DNA from: DAIOEK01 sp964600595
GTDB taxonomy: Bacteria > Chloroflexota > Anaerolineae > Anaerolineales > Anaerolineaceae
Reading direction: 5' to 3'
Assembly: GCA_964600595.1 (NCBI GenBank)
Contig: CAZRKL010000016.1
Coordinates: 1-29,523 of the forward strand
DNA: 29,523 nucleotides
In this document: in pieces, positions 1-7,780 of the stretch
Position numbering within the stretch: the stretch's first letter is position 1
Layout: each line of letters starts with the position of its first letter
Translations under genes and position numbers: made by a program
Notes under the pieces: model-generated
Told to the model about the DNA's origin: nothing
The model's database searches: none
The model's input: the letters and a program-made list of their open reading frames with translations, nothing else

Positions 1-1
1 T

Positions 2-250
2 CGCACTACCGAAGAAGCCGCAGCTGATGGTGTGATCGAAGGCTCTGTTCTTATACCCGTTGTGGAACTGTGGACCCGCCTTTCTGAGCTGCCGCAGGAT
101 AAAGCTGCTCCGATTGTTATTTTGTGCAAATCAGGTCATCGCGGAGCTATAGCCCAGATGGCTCTGATGATGAACGGTTACACCGATGTTCTGAATCTGG
201 GTGGTGGTCTAAACGCCTGGATCGCTGCTGAACTACCGGTTGTCAAGTAA
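2..250 (+). CDS. Rhodanese-domain protein, 5'-truncated
   Basis: This is the C-terminal part (82 residues) of a rhodanese-like domain whose start lies before the window. The active-site loop CKSGHR is visible with its cysteine codon at 125-127, matching the family CxxGxR loop that carries a persulfide. It is followed by the usual end of the domain (GY.DV.NL.GG...W). The protein stops just after the domain, so it is either a single-domain sulfurtransferase or a larger protein ending in one. The sulfur acceptor cannot be told from the sequence. A strong terminator follows directly, so it is the last gene of its transcript. Confidence 0.85.
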   Translation, partial: RTTEEAAADGVIEGSVLIPVVELWTRLSELPQDKAAPIVILCKSGHRGAIAQMALMMNGYTDVLNLGGGLNAWIAAELPVVK

Positions 251-272
251 TATAACTTTATCGTTAGTATTA

Positions 273-303
273 GCATCCGCTGAATCTCAGCGGATGCTTT
301 TTT
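273..303 (+). terminator. Rho-independent terminator after rhodanese gene
   Basis: A perfect 11-bp stem (273-283 with 287-297) with a 3-nt loop is followed by a run of six T. Confidence 0.9.
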
Positions 304-307
304 ATGG

Positions 308-347
308 TATACTTCGACCGCCTGTCGCGTAGTACCCTTCGCGGCAG
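308..347 (+). promoter_or_regulatory. Possible -10 box and leader hairpin of rplI
   Basis: TATACT at 308-313 could be a -10 box just after the preceding terminator. An 8-bp stem with one G-U pair (322-329 with 340-347) then lies in the presumed 5' leader of rplI. No good -35 is seen. The start of transcription and any regulatory role are inference. Confidence 0.3.
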
Positions 348-375
348 AGTATCTAAACTGAAAGGGCTTGATGTC

Positions 376-966
376 ATGAAAGTATTACTTCTCAAAGACG
401 TCTACAAATTAGGTCGCGCAGGCGACGTAAAAAAAGTGGCTGATGGTTACGGCCGTAATTATCTGCTGCCCAAGAACCTGGCTGTACTGGCTACTCCAGG
501 CGCGTTGAAGCAGGCTGAATATATCCGCGCACAGGCAACCATCCGCCGTGCAGCACTTAATGAAGAGATGGGCAGTGTAGCAGAAGTCCTCTCCAAACTG
601 ACCCTGGCTTTCCCCTCCAAAGCGGGTGAAACCGGTAAACTGTATGGATCCATCACGACTCAAATGATCGTGGATGCGATTAAAGCTAAATCTGGTGTGA
701 GTGTTGAAAAACATCAGATCGAAATTGAACCCATCCGGACATTGGGCGAGAAGAAAGCTCTCATCCGCCTTACCGTAGACCTGGTTCCAGAAGTGAAGAT
801 CATCGTTCACCGTGAAGGCGAAGCCATTGCAGAAGCGGTAGAGGAAAAACCTGCAGTTGTTGAGAAAGCAGCACCTGTTGTTGAGGAAGCTGTAGCCGCG
901 GCTGAGGAAATTGTTGATACTGTTGATGCTTCTGAAGAGAAGCCTGAAGCTGAAGAAACTGCTTAG
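376..966 (+). CDS. rplI: 50S ribosomal protein bL9 with acidic C-terminal extension
   Basis: bL9 binds 23S rRNA near the L1 stalk and helps maintain reading frame. The N-terminal domain begins MKVLLLKDVYKLGRAGD and contains the conserved GYGRNYLLPKNLA segment, followed by the long connecting helix and the C-terminal domain (about residues 75-150). The ATG at 376 is chosen because the family begins exactly here and AAAGGG lies 9 nt upstream; an in-frame ATG at 304 would add 24 unrelated residues. At 196 residues it exceeds the usual ~150 because of a Glu/Ala/Val/Pro-rich tail of about 45 residues. It lies alone between two terminators, without rpsF, ssb or rpsR beside it. Confidence 0.95.
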   Translation: MKVLLLKDVYKLGRAGDVKKVADGYGRNYLLPKNLAVLATPGALKQAEYIRAQATIRRAALNEEMGSVAEVLSKLTLAFPSKAGETGKLYGSITTQMIVDAIKAKSGVSVEKHQIEIEPIRTLGEKKALIRLTVDLVPEVKIIVHREGEAIAEAVEEKPAVVEKAAPVVEEAVAAAEEIVDTVDASEEKPEAEETA

Positions 967-988
967 TACTTCTCATTGTTGAACTTTG

Positions 989-1031
989 CTCCGGTCTGAC
1001 AGGGGAAGATCCAGGTCAGGCCGGAGTTTTT
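989..1031 (+). terminator. Rho-independent terminator after rplI
   Basis: A 12-bp stem with one G-U pair (989-1000 with 1015-1026), a 14-nt loop and five T form a strong terminator. Confidence 0.9.
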
Positions 1032-1043
1032 ATTAAGCACCCG

Positions 1044-1052
1044 TGATACAAT
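1044..1052 (+). promoter_or_regulatory. Extended -10 box of the rodZ-like gene
   Basis: TGATACAAT matches an extended -10 (TGnTATAAT) with one change. It ends 9 nt before the ATG at 1062, so the predicted start of transcription falls about 2 nt before the start codon, and no Shine-Dalgarno sequence is present between them. Confidence 0.5.
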
Positions 1053-1061
1053 TTTCCCAAT

Positions 1062-2456
1062 ATGGAATCCATCGGCCATTTACTTCAACAAGCTCGAATA
1101 GAGAAAAAACAATCTCTGGCGAAAGTCGCCCAGCTGATTCATATTCGTGAGAATTATCTGGATGCGATGGAAAGGGATTCTCTCGAGGAATTACCTTCGC
1201 CTGTCCAGGCGCGCGGGTTTTTAAGACTATACTGGTCTCACCTGGGTCTGGATGAAGACAAACTGGAAGAACTTCTTCATAATGATGAACAGGTCATAAA
1301 ACAAACATTTGAGCCGATTTCTCCTCCGGATAATTCGTCGAAGACCCCGAAAAAGTCGATTGTTAGTCCCAAAACAACACCAGGGAAAGCAAACCGCGAA
1401 GGTGATGCAATCCCACCTGTGTCGCCAATGTCATCAGCGGAACCGTTGTTTCTACAGATTGGTCGAAAACTTAAGGAACAACGTGATCGCCTTAGTTTGA
1501 CTGTGGAGAATATCGCAACATATACCCATATCTCGCCGCAGTACATCCGGGCAATGGAAGCAGGTCGCATGAATGAGCTGCCATCTCCGGTACAAGCCAG
1601 GGGTATGATACAGAATTACGCGACCTTTTTGGATATGGATACTGACGCCCTCCTGCTCCAATATGCAGATGCTTTGCAAATACGTCGGGAAGAAACGCAG
1701 CAGGAACTGGATGCGCAGCGTGGAAATCGGAAACCATTCAGAATTACTAAGATCAACGGTTGGCGAAGCTTTCTCTCACTCGATTCGATTCTGGTCGGAT
1801 TATTGATAATCAGCGCGCTTATTGCGCTGATCTGGGGGGGGAGCAGCATTATGGTTTACCGGCAGGAGTCGTTAAGAACGCAAACCGCAATCCCTATATC
1901 TGAAGTAATCATCTTAACCTCAACAGCCACATTATCTGAAGAGGAAATCAGCCTCACTTCCACGCCAGAACCCACCGCTGCAGTGGAGGTAACTGCGTTT
2001 ATCCCACCTGATTTATCCATAACCCCGGGCATTACAGGCACGGTACCCACACAGGGAATATACCCGGTACAGGTGTTTATCGTTGCGGTTCAGCAAGCCT
2101 ACCTGCAGGTGACTGTGGATGGAACGGTTGTCTTCAATGGGCGCGTAGTTCCGGGTAATCCTTATGAATTCAGCGCCAGAAGACAGATTGAAGTTGTCAG
2201 TGGAAATGCAGCTGCTCTGCAAATTGTCTACAATGAGCGCAACCTGGGGTCAATTGGTGCACCCGGTGCAGTGGTTCGGCTGGTTTTTGGCGAAGATGAT
2301 TTTGGTACCCCAACTTACACACCCACCGCGACTTATACCAACACTCCCATTCCCAGCCGGACACCCCGTCCGAGTAATACTTATCCACCCACCCGGACAC
2401 CCACAAATACCAGGACTCCGACTGCAACCCGGACAATAACTCCCCCACCCGGATGA
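1062..2456 (+). CDS. RodZ-like membrane protein with two N-terminal HTH domains
   Basis: This 464-residue protein has two RodZ-type helix-turn-helix domains (about 1-75 and 130-210). They share the motif ELPSPVQARG, which shows an internal duplication. A single membrane segment at about 242-262 is followed by a linker, a DUF4115-like beta domain (about 345-410) and a Thr/Pro/Arg-rich tail of about 50 residues. In the RodZ family the HTH domain sits in the cytoplasm and binds MreB filaments, while the C-terminal domain lies outside. The position directly before rimO, 34 nt away, is known for RodZ/YmfM-type genes in other phyla. The second HTH and the long tail are unlike E. coli RodZ, so a role in cell shape is inference; a transcription-factor role is less likely. 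Confidence 0.75.
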   Translation: MESIGHLLQQARIEKKQSLAKVAQLIHIRENYLDAMERDSLEELPSPVQARGFLRLYWSHLGLDEDKLEELLHNDEQVIKQTFEPISPPDNSSKTPKKSIVSPKTTPGKANREGDAIPPVSPMSSAEPLFLQIGRKLKEQRDRLSLTVENIATYTHISPQYIRAMEAGRMNELPSPVQARGMIQNYATFLDMDTDALLLQYADALQIRREETQQELDAQRGNRKPFRITKINGWRSFLSLDSILVGLLIISALIALIWGGSSIMVYRQESLRTQTAIPISEVIILTSTATLSEEEISLTSTPEPTAAVEVTAFIPPDLSITPGITGTVPTQGIYPVQVFIVAVQQAYLQVTVDGTVVFNGRVVPGNPYEFSARRQIEVVSGNAAALQIVYNERNLGSIGAPGAVVRLVFGEDDFGTPTYTPTATYTNTPIPSRTPRPSNTYPPTRTPTNTRTPTATRTITPPPG

Positions 2457-2490
2457 TCTACACATATATTGAACAAATAAAGGTATACCA

Positions 2491-3805
2491 ATGAAAGCAG
2501 ATAGTTTTTGTGTTGTTTCACTCGGATGTGCCAAGAATACTGTTGATTCCCAATCCATGGCTCAATTGCTGGAAAATCAGGGGTATCAATTTGAGGAAAA
2601 TCCTTCACGTGCGGCAGTTGTGATTGTCAATACCTGCGGATTTATTGGAGATGCACGTGAGGAATCCTACCAGGTACTGGCAGATCTGGCTGGAAAAAAG
2701 AAAAAGAACCAGCTGTTAATTGCAGCTGGATGCCTGACCCAGCGATACCGTGAGACAGTTGCACGGGAAATACCAGGGCTGGATGGTTTGATCGGAACGC
2801 GGCATTGGATGGATATTGTCTCTTTTGTAGATGCGATCCGCAAACGCAAATCACCAATGCCCCTTTATCATATTCCGGAAACGCCATCCACTCTTGATGG
2901 AGAGGAAGTTCTCCGTGTTGCGGATCAGGGTGCCAGTGCCTATGTGAAAATTGCAGACGGATGCCGCAGACCATGCGCTTTCTGTGCAATTCCATTAATC
3001 AAGGGAACTCAGATCAGCAGACCGATGGACAATATTCTGCGGGATATTCGAATCCTGGCTGAAGCAGGGAAGAAAGAAGTGATATTGATCGCGCAGGATA
3101 CAACCGATTATGGCAGCGATCTGGGAATGCAGGATGGCCTGAGCCATTTATTAGATTCGATTACGAAAGAGAATTTTGATATTCCCTGGCTGCGTGTGAT
3201 GTACGCCTATCCCGGCTATGTTACAGACCGACTGATTGACCTCATGGCTTCCCGTTCGCAGTTGCTTCACTACCTCGATATTCCACTGCAGCATGCTCAC
3301 CCTGAAACATTGAAACGGATGAAACGACCGCATAATATGGACTGGGTGCGAAAAACAATCGGCAAAATGCGAAATGCCATGCCTGATCTTGCCATACGAA
3401 CCACTTTTATCGTGGGGTATCCGGGTGAAACTGAGGAAGAATTCAATGCCCTACTCGAATTTCAAAACGAGATGCAATTTGATCGGGCAGGTGCTTTTAC
3501 TTTTTCATTTGAACCCGGAACTGCCAGCGAGCCGTTGGGTGATCCGGTACCGCAGGAAGTAAAGGAAGAGAGATTGGGTAGGCTGATGATCCTTCAGGAG
3601 GAGATTTCGCTGCAAAAAAACCAAAAAATGGTGGGTACTGCCTTAGAGGTTCTGGTGGAAGGCAGTGGGGATGGAATAAGCCTGGGGCGTACATATCGGG
3701 ATGCCCCGGAAATCGATGGCATGGTGATCCTGCAGGGAGAGCATCCGACAGGCGAACTTGTGAAAGCAAGAATTGACGGCGCTATGATCCATGACCTGAC
3801 CGGAG
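2491..3805 (+). CDS. rimO: Ribosomal protein uS12 methylthiotransferase RimO, 3' end in gap
   Basis: RimO is a radical-SAM enzyme with two 4Fe-4S clusters that methylthiolates an aspartate of ribosomal protein uS12. The N-terminal UPF0004 domain opens with VSLGCAKNTVDSQ and supplies cluster cysteines C13, C49 and C81. The radical-SAM motif CxxxCxxC is at C158, C162 and C165. A TRAM domain begins near residue 375. The start has AAAGG 8 nt upstream. The visible 438 codons reach almost the end of the family's usual length, so only about 5-15 residues and the stop are lost in the N run. Any reading frame continuing beyond the gap is an artefact, because that DNA belongs to the opposite-strand TPR gene. 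VSLGCAKN and the position after a RodZ-like gene favour RimO over MiaB. Confidence 0.93.
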
Positions 3806-3905
3806 NNNNNNNNNNNNNNNNNNNNNNNNNNNNNNNNNNNNNNNNNNNNNNNNNNNNNNNNNNNNNNNNNNNNNNNNNNNNNNNNNNNNNNNNNNNNNNN
3901 NNNNN
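3806..3905. other. Assembly gap 1 (100 N)
   Basis: A run of exactly 100 N separates the 3' end of rimO from the 3' end of the convergent TPR gene. The round length suggests a scaffolding placeholder. Confidence 0.99.
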
Positions 3906-4903
3906 GTCGCTGTTGGCAGCGATTCTATGCATTTGCGGCTGGCTTTGCCATATTCCGGTATGTCCTTTTGGTCGGTGCCCATACCCAATGATTGATCGTA
4001 ATACGACACGGCTTTGCAGTACTTATCATCTGCGTACAGCAAGTCACCATAACGGAAGAGGACCTCGCGGTAGCGGTCTGCTACGCTGCGTCCGGAAGAA
4101 TCTATCATCGATGGATATGTCTGGTAAAGCTCTCCAAGGGTGCCAACGGCTTTCTCCCAATCCCAGCCGAAGTAGCGAGCTGCGTTGAGATACATCTTCG
4201 CAATAGCTTCTGCATCATTCGCTTCTTTGTCGGTGGGACCGAACAATCTCGCCATCGCGAAGTTGTATATACCCTGCTCAAGCTCACCTTTTTGAATAAT
4301 AAACACAATCCCTCGTCCGCGATATGCCCGATAATACATTCCATCCACTTCCAAAGTTTTGAAAGTTGGGTTCTGTTTTCGGATTGAATCGAGAGTGGTG
4401 ATGGTATTGTCAAAATCTTGGGCAGCCAAAAACTGTTTTGCCTGCGCCAGCATCGATTCGACACCACTGAGATCCAGGGTCGGAGCCGGGGTGAAAGTGG
4501 GTAAGACTACGGGTGTGGCGGTGGCATTCATGATGATGGTCAGTTTTGCCATGTTTTCCAGAACACCCGGAAAAGCAGGATCCACCTGGATGACATATTC
4601 AAAACGTTGTTTGGCAAAATCATATCTGCCAGCTTGCATATCTGCCATTCCCAGTTGGAACTGCGTGGTAGCTGCCAGAGTCCTTTGACCCTGTTCGATT
4701 GCTTTTCTGTTTTCAATTCCGGCGTAATATCCGGCCAGGGCGCCAAGACCACCAATTATGATCATGGCGAGAATCCCGCCCACAATCCACTGCCAGGTTC
4801 GGGATTTCGGTTTTTTCTCCCCACTCGTGGGAGTTTCCTGCTTTTTGTCTTCAGCAGGGGGTACTGCTGCAGGTTGTGTTTGATCTAAGTTTTGGTCACT
4901 CAT
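3906..4903 (-). CDS. TPR-containing single-pass membrane protein, 3' end in gap
   Basis: I do not recognise a named family. The 332 visible residues comprise a hydrophilic Gln/Pro/Glu/Lys-rich cytoplasmic start (1-36), one membrane segment (about 39-61) and an extracytoplasmic region. That region has TPR-like helical repeats (for example GMADMQAGRYDFAKQRFEYV and a late one at YGDLLYADDKYCKAVSYYDQ) and a Thr/Pro linker (PTFTPAPT). It may act as a protein-binding scaffold at the membrane. It starts 35 nt after the stop of the metal ATPase on the same strand, but has its own TATAAT 7 nt before the ATG and no Shine-Dalgarno sequence at normal distance. A link to metal export is not supported by the sequence. 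The C-terminus is lost in gap 1. Confidence 0.7.
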
Positions 4904-4910
4904 GGTGCGT

Positions 4911-4916
4911 ATTATA
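4911..4916 (-). promoter_or_regulatory. -10 box directly before the TPR gene
   Basis: A perfect TATAAT on the minus strand ends 7 nt before the ATG at 4903. The expected start of transcription is therefore at or next to the A of the start codon. No clear -35 is present. Confidence 0.5.
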
Positions 4917-4938
4917 CCTTAATCGAAAAAAGGCTTTA

Positions 4939-7287
4939 TTAAGACTGGATTATAGGTTCTTTTTGGCTCAATAAACGAAGGGCATTGGCAACGACCAGCA
5001 GGGTACTACCTTCATGCAACACAACAGCTGATCCGATACTGGTAATTCCTGCCATGGCGGATCCTACAAGGGTAACAATCACCAGTCCTGCAATCCAGAT
5101 GTTCTGGATAATGATTCTTCGGGTTTCGCGGCTTAGGCTCACAGCAAATACCAGGCGGCTCAGGTCATTTCCAAGAAGTACTACATCAGCGGTTTCAAGG
5201 GCGACATCTGTTCCCACACCGCCCATGGCAACCCCAATAGTTGCCCGGGCAAGAGCCGGCGCATCATTGACCCCATCTCCTACCATTGCTATTTTCCTGC
5301 CTGACAAAATACTATTCTCGATAATCTGAAGTTTTTCTTCAGGCATTAATCCAGCGTGAACTTCGTCAATCCCTGATTGACCGGCTATCAGCGCTGCAGC
5401 CGAAGCCTGATCTCCCGTCAGCATCATCACCTTTTTTATTCCCATGTTCTTTAACGTCCGAACAGCCTGTTTTGTTTCTGAACGGATTGTATCTGCTATG
5501 GTTACCACTCCTGCAAGTGCGCCATTTTTACTGAGGTAAACAACGCTATAGCCTTGTTTTTCCAAATTATGGATTGTTCCGCGAATATCATCGCCAAAAA
5601 TGATGCCGAACCTTTCCATCATCGCCAAATTACCGGCTTGATAATCTATCCCATCAATTTTGCCCGTAATGCCCATTCCTGATATGGATTGTATTTCTGT
5701 TGATTGAGGTAGTTGGAGTGATTTTAGAGACGCAGCGGCTACTACCGCTTGCGCCAGAGGATGACCCGACCTGTTTTCGAGGGCAGCCAGGCTGGCAAGG
5801 ATTTCATCAGGTGAGCAGGTGCTATAGGATATGACATCCATAAGGTGAGGCGTACCCTTGGTGAGCGTGCCGGTTTTATCAAATGCGACCGTGTCTGCCA
5901 TGCCGAGGTTTTCTAGGTGAATACCACCTTTCACCAGAACTCCACCCTTTGCTGCCCGGGCAATACCTGCCAGTGTCGCTGCTGGAGCACCCAATGCTAG
6001 CGCACAAGGAGATGCAGCAACCAACAGGATCATTGCCCGCATAAAGCTCTCGCGAAAAGGTAAACCAAAGAAAGGGGGAACAATGACGACTAGTAGGACC
6101 AGAATCAGGATAGCAGGTACGAATTTTTCGGCAAATTTATCGAGCATAACCTGCGTCCTGGACTTTTTCCCCTGAGCTTCTTCAACCATTCCTATGACCT
6201 TCGCCAGGGTTGTATCACGAGCCAGCCGTGTTACAGAAATTTCCAGGGAACCTGCACCATTTATGGTTCCGGCGAAAACCGCTAAACCGGGAGATTTATC
6301 AACCGGGATTGATTCGCCTGTAATCGGAGATTGATCCACCGCGCTGGAACCAGATTTGATTATTCCATCCACCGGAATTCGCTGACCCGGTTTTACGATT
6401 ACATCTGCCCCAATAGGGATTTCATCCACAGATTGTTCCTGCTCAACACCTTCCCTGACCACCAGCGCAGTTTTTGGATGTAACTTCGTGAGAGATTGGA
6501 TTGCAGACCTGGCTTTATCCAGAGCACGCTCCTCCAATGCGTGGCCTAAGCTGAAGAGAAAGAGGAGCAAACCGCCTTCTGCAAACTCACCTAATGCGGC
6601 AGCGCCCAGGGCAGCCATTACCATGAGCAGATCGGTATCAAATCTCTTTTCGCGGATAGCTGCCCAGGCATGCCGGCTGATATTCCACCCACCAGCGATG
6701 TATGCGAGAGAAAAAATGAGAATAGCAAGCCAGTCTGGTTGGAAGACCATCTTCTCCAGCGTCCAGCCGCTGGCTGTCAGGGCTCCTGCCACCAGACTGA
6801 GAATGAGTTCTTTGTTTTGTGTTATCCAATTTTGTCTGGTGTTTCCTGTAAGTCGATATCCAAGTTGCTGAATCTTTTTTTCAATGGCTGACAGGTTTAC
6901 CTTTTGCGTATCATATTCAATTTGCATTGTCTGTGTGGCGTATTGAACCGAGACATCCAGAACACCATCCAGCCGCATCAATCCGTGTTCGAGCACAACA
7001 ACACAATCAGAGCAATCCATCCCTTCGATGGAGAGTTGTTTATGGCGGTAGCGATGTGTAATCGCAGAGCCTGATGTCTCGGCAATCTGGCGCACCTGGT
7101 CTAAGGGAATCATCTCCGAATCATAATGAAGACAGAGAGTGTCCGGGATCCTGTCATGAATATGCGCTTTGAGTATCCCTTTTTGACGGGATAGAGAATC
7201 GATCAGCCGGGAAATGCAATCATCACAATTCTTTTGTTCACTGGAGATCAGAAATTGAAGTTCGAGCCGCAAAGAGGATTCTGCCAT
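4939..7287 (-). CDS. P1B-type metal exporting ATPase (P1B-4-like, SPC motif)
   Basis: This 782-residue pump uses ATP to export a divalent metal. Two N-terminal heavy-metal-associated domains are seen: CDDC at 21-24 (degenerate) and GMDCSDC with cysteines 92 and 95. The actuator motif is ITGES, phosphorylation is at D470 in DKTGTLT, an HP motif (SGHPLAQA) follows, and the hinge is GDGVNDAPA. The membrane metal motif is SPC (426-428) instead of CPC, and the last membrane helix has HEGST (from H758). SPC plus HEG(G/S)T defines the P1B-4 group, whose members export Co, Fe, Ni or Zn. GGAG lies 5 nt before the ATG. The start lies 1 nt after the stop of the ArsR gene, implying translational coupling and repression by that sensor. 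The exact metal cannot be fixed. Confidence 0.92.
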   Translation of the reverse strand: MAESSLRLELQFLISSEQKNCDDCISRLIDSLSRQKGILKAHIHDRIPDTLCLHYDSEMIPLDQVRQIAETSGSAITHRYRHKQLSIEGMDCSDCVVVLEHGLMRLDGVLDVSVQYATQTMQIEYDTQKVNLSAIEKKIQQLGYRLTGNTRQNWITQNKELILSLVAGALTASGWTLEKMVFQPDWLAILIFSLAYIAGGWNISRHAWAAIREKRFDTDLLMVMAALGAAALGEFAEGGLLLFLFSLGHALEERALDKARSAIQSLTKLHPKTALVVREGVEQEQSVDEIPIGADVIVKPGQRIPVDGIIKSGSSAVDQSPITGESIPVDKSPGLAVFAGTINGAGSLEISVTRLARDTTLAKVIGMVEEAQGKKSRTQVMLDKFAEKFVPAILILVLLVVIVPPFFGLPFRESFMRAMILLVAASPCALALGAPAATLAGIARAAKGGVLVKGGIHLENLGMADTVAFDKTGTLTKGTPHLMDVISYSTCSPDEILASLAALENRSGHPLAQAVVAAASLKSLQLPQSTEIQSISGMGITGKIDGIDYQAGNLAMMERFGIIFGDDIRGTIHNLEKQGYSVVYLSKNGALAGVVTIADTIRSETKQAVRTLKNMGIKKVMMLTGDQASAAALIAGQSGIDEVHAGLMPEEKLQIIENSILSGRKIAMVGDGVNDAPALARATIGVAMGGVGTDVALETADVVLLGNDLSRLVFAVSLSRETRRIIIQNIWIAGLVIVTLVGSAMAGITSIGSAVVLHEGSTLLVVANALRLLSQKEPIIQS

Positions 7288-7288
7288 G

Positions 7289-7609
7289 TTACTCCAAAAA
7301 GTGTTCAGTTTCTTTCTCTGTTAAGTGTCTTACGTGAGCAAGGCTGCGTTGGAATAGATCCACCACATGCTGATCATCCAAACTGTAGAAAATTTGCCTG
7401 CCATCCCGTCTGGATCGAACAAGATGAATTGCGCGCATCAACCCCAGTTGGTGGGATACAGCGGACTGGGTCATTCCAACCTGTTCCGTGATCTGCTGAA
7501 CATTCCGTTCACCATCCATCAATATGTTGATGATGCGGATGCGTGTCGGGTCGCTCAAAGCTTTGAATAGCTGGCTCATGTCATCAATTTGGTCCGTCGA
7601 AATTGGCAT
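7289..7609 (-). CDS. ArsR/SmtB-family metal sensor (CzrA/NmtR-like)
   Basis: This 106-residue winged-helix repressor has FKALSDPTRIRII near the start and the recognition helix at TQSAVSHQLGLM. The dimer-interface helix carries D79, H81, H92 and H95 with spacings 2, 11 and 3, the same as the alpha-5 zinc/cobalt site of CzrA and SmtB. There are no cysteines of the arsenic or alpha-3N type. The ATG at 7609 is chosen because GGAG lies 8 nt upstream; the TTG at 7621 that would extend the frame is part of that ribosome-binding stretch. It heads a two-gene operon with the P1B-4-like ATPase, and an operator-like inverted repeat overlaps its predicted start of transcription. It is expected to release DNA when zinc, cobalt or nickel binds. 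Confidence 0.92.
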   Translation of the reverse strand: MPISTDQIDDMSQLFKALSDPTRIRIINILMDGERNVQQITEQVGMTQSAVSHQLGLMRAIHLVRSRRDGRQIFYSLDDQHVVDLFQRSLAHVRHLTEKETEHFLE

Positions 7610-7622
7610 ATTATTCTCCAAT

Positions 7623-7642
7623 ATATGAATAAGTGCTCATAT
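7623..7642 (-). promoter_or_regulatory. ArsR-type operator
   Basis: ATATGA and TCATAT form a perfect 6-bp inverted repeat with an 8-nt spacer. This resembles the ATATGAA-type half-sites of SmtB/CzrA operators. It lies 14-33 nt before the arsR start and directly after the -10 box. Confidence 0.65.
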
Positions 7643-7648
7643 GTAGAT

Positions 7649-7657
7649 ATTATATCA
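7649..7657 (-). promoter_or_regulatory. Extended -10 box of the arsR-ATPase operon
   Basis: TGATATAAT on the minus strand is a perfect extended -10. The predicted start of transcription, near 7642, falls at the edge of the inverted repeat, so a bound repressor would block initiation. Confidence 0.65.
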
Positions 7658-7780
7658 AACAACCTGGAATTTCAGCAAGATCTCAAATGAAATTTATTTG
7701 GAAATGAAAAATGACTATCCAGAGAGCCGTTTTGGTGTTTAATTCAAATAGGGCATCATTATTATTTATAAGGAGCAATT

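Noticed and set aside
1834..1841. A run of eight G that might cause a frameshift or be a metal-regulator operator.
   Set aside because: The frame of the rodZ-like gene is intact across it (IWGGSS in the membrane segment) and there is no paired C tract or promoter.
2491..4188. A longer rimO frame continuing past gap 1.
   Set aside because: DNA after the N run is coding on the opposite strand (TPR gene), and rimO is already nearly full length before the gap.
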